DNA from: Halieaceae bacterium
GTDB lineage: Bacteria > Pseudomonadota > Gammaproteobacteria > Pseudomonadales > Halieaceae
Length of the DNA stretch: 45,085 nucleotides
NCBI GenBank assembly: GCA_028280635.1
Contig: JANQLM010000102.1
Span: 1-45,085 of the forward strand
Reading direction: 5' to 3'
This document shows positions 45,001-45,085 of this stretch, one piece after another. Position 1 is the stretch's first letter. Each line of letters begins with the position of its first letter. The notes beneath the pieces are model-generated. The model was not told where the DNA came from, ran no database searches, and saw only the letters and a program-made list of their open reading frames with translations. Both the position numbers and the translations under genes were made by a program.

Positions 45001-45085
45001 CTACGCCAGCTTGCTGACCTGGTCGCCGCGCCGAATTGTACCCGCCTGCACGACGCGGGCGTTGATGCCGCGCAGATGCAGCGCC
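45001..45085 (-). CDS. MOSC-domain protein, C-terminal end only
   Basis: 28 codons at the window edge on the minus strand: ALHLRGINARVVQAGTIRRGD then QVSKLA and stop, in slices matching the end of MOSC (molybdenum-cofactor sulfurase C-terminal) domains, where GINARVV-x-G-x-I-x-x-GD is characteristic. The rest lies beyond the window. The DksA-like gene starts 6 bases downstream, so they may be co-transcribed. Confidence 0.7.
   Translation of the reverse strand, partial: ALHLRGINARVVQAGTIRRGDQVSKLA

Overview
The window is GC-rich, densely packed chromosomal DNA from a gammaproteobacterium. Its left half follows conserved gammaproteobacterial gene order: rng-yhdP; npr-rapZ-ptsN-hpf-rpoN-lptB-lptA-kdsC-kdsD-yrbG; ibaG-hisG-hisD-degS; zapG-zapE. 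Order and composition fit a marine Cellvibrionales/Halieaceae-type organism, but this is inference; no rRNA or tRNA is present to confirm it.

Layout. 1-5279 (+): 3' part of rng, then the giant AsmA-like yhdP. 5276-14622 (-): yjgA, mgtE and the long rpoN/LPS operon. 14623-15050: divergent spacer with a degenerate ~12-bp tandem repeat. 15051-18020 (+): mlaC, ibaG, hisG, hisD. 18050-21741: degS/algW-like protease, Nif3-like protein, zapG-like and zapE. 21775-34166: a lipid cluster holding the gene types of bacterial ceramide synthesis: fatty-acyl-AMP ligase, CerR-like reductase, two LpxL-type acyltransferases, a fatty-acid hydroxylase, a bCerS-like GNAT acyltransferase, a nucleotidyltransferase, a metallophosphoesterase, murA, serine palmitoyltransferase and a dedicated ACP. 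34243-44252: export and decoration genes: two ELM1-family (GT-B-like) proteins, an MsbA/PglK-like ABC flippase, lptF and lptG without the usual pepA neighbour, three PAPS-type sulfotransferases and a 2OG-Fe(II) oxygenase. 44423-45085: a small lipoprotein, a DksA-like zinc-finger protein and the end of a MOSC-domain protein.

Working model (inference): ligase + ACP + Spt make 3-ketosphinganine, CerR reduces and bCerS N-acylates it, the hydroxylase/oxygenase/acyltransferases modify chains, ELM1-type and nucleotidyltransferase proteins build a head group, sulfotransferases sulfate it, and the ABC transporter and LptFG move it outward. That would be a sulfated, probably glycosylated, sphingolipid pathway.

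The conserved loci to the left are eroded in matching ways: lptC is absent between kdsC and lptA; mlaF, mlaE, mlaD and mlaB are absent around mlaC; murA is absent between ibaG and hisG and instead sits in the spt operon. The LptF here also has Asn at the position that, by eye, matches E. coli Arg212, where substitutions bypass LptC. Together these suggest remodelled outer-membrane lipid traffic.
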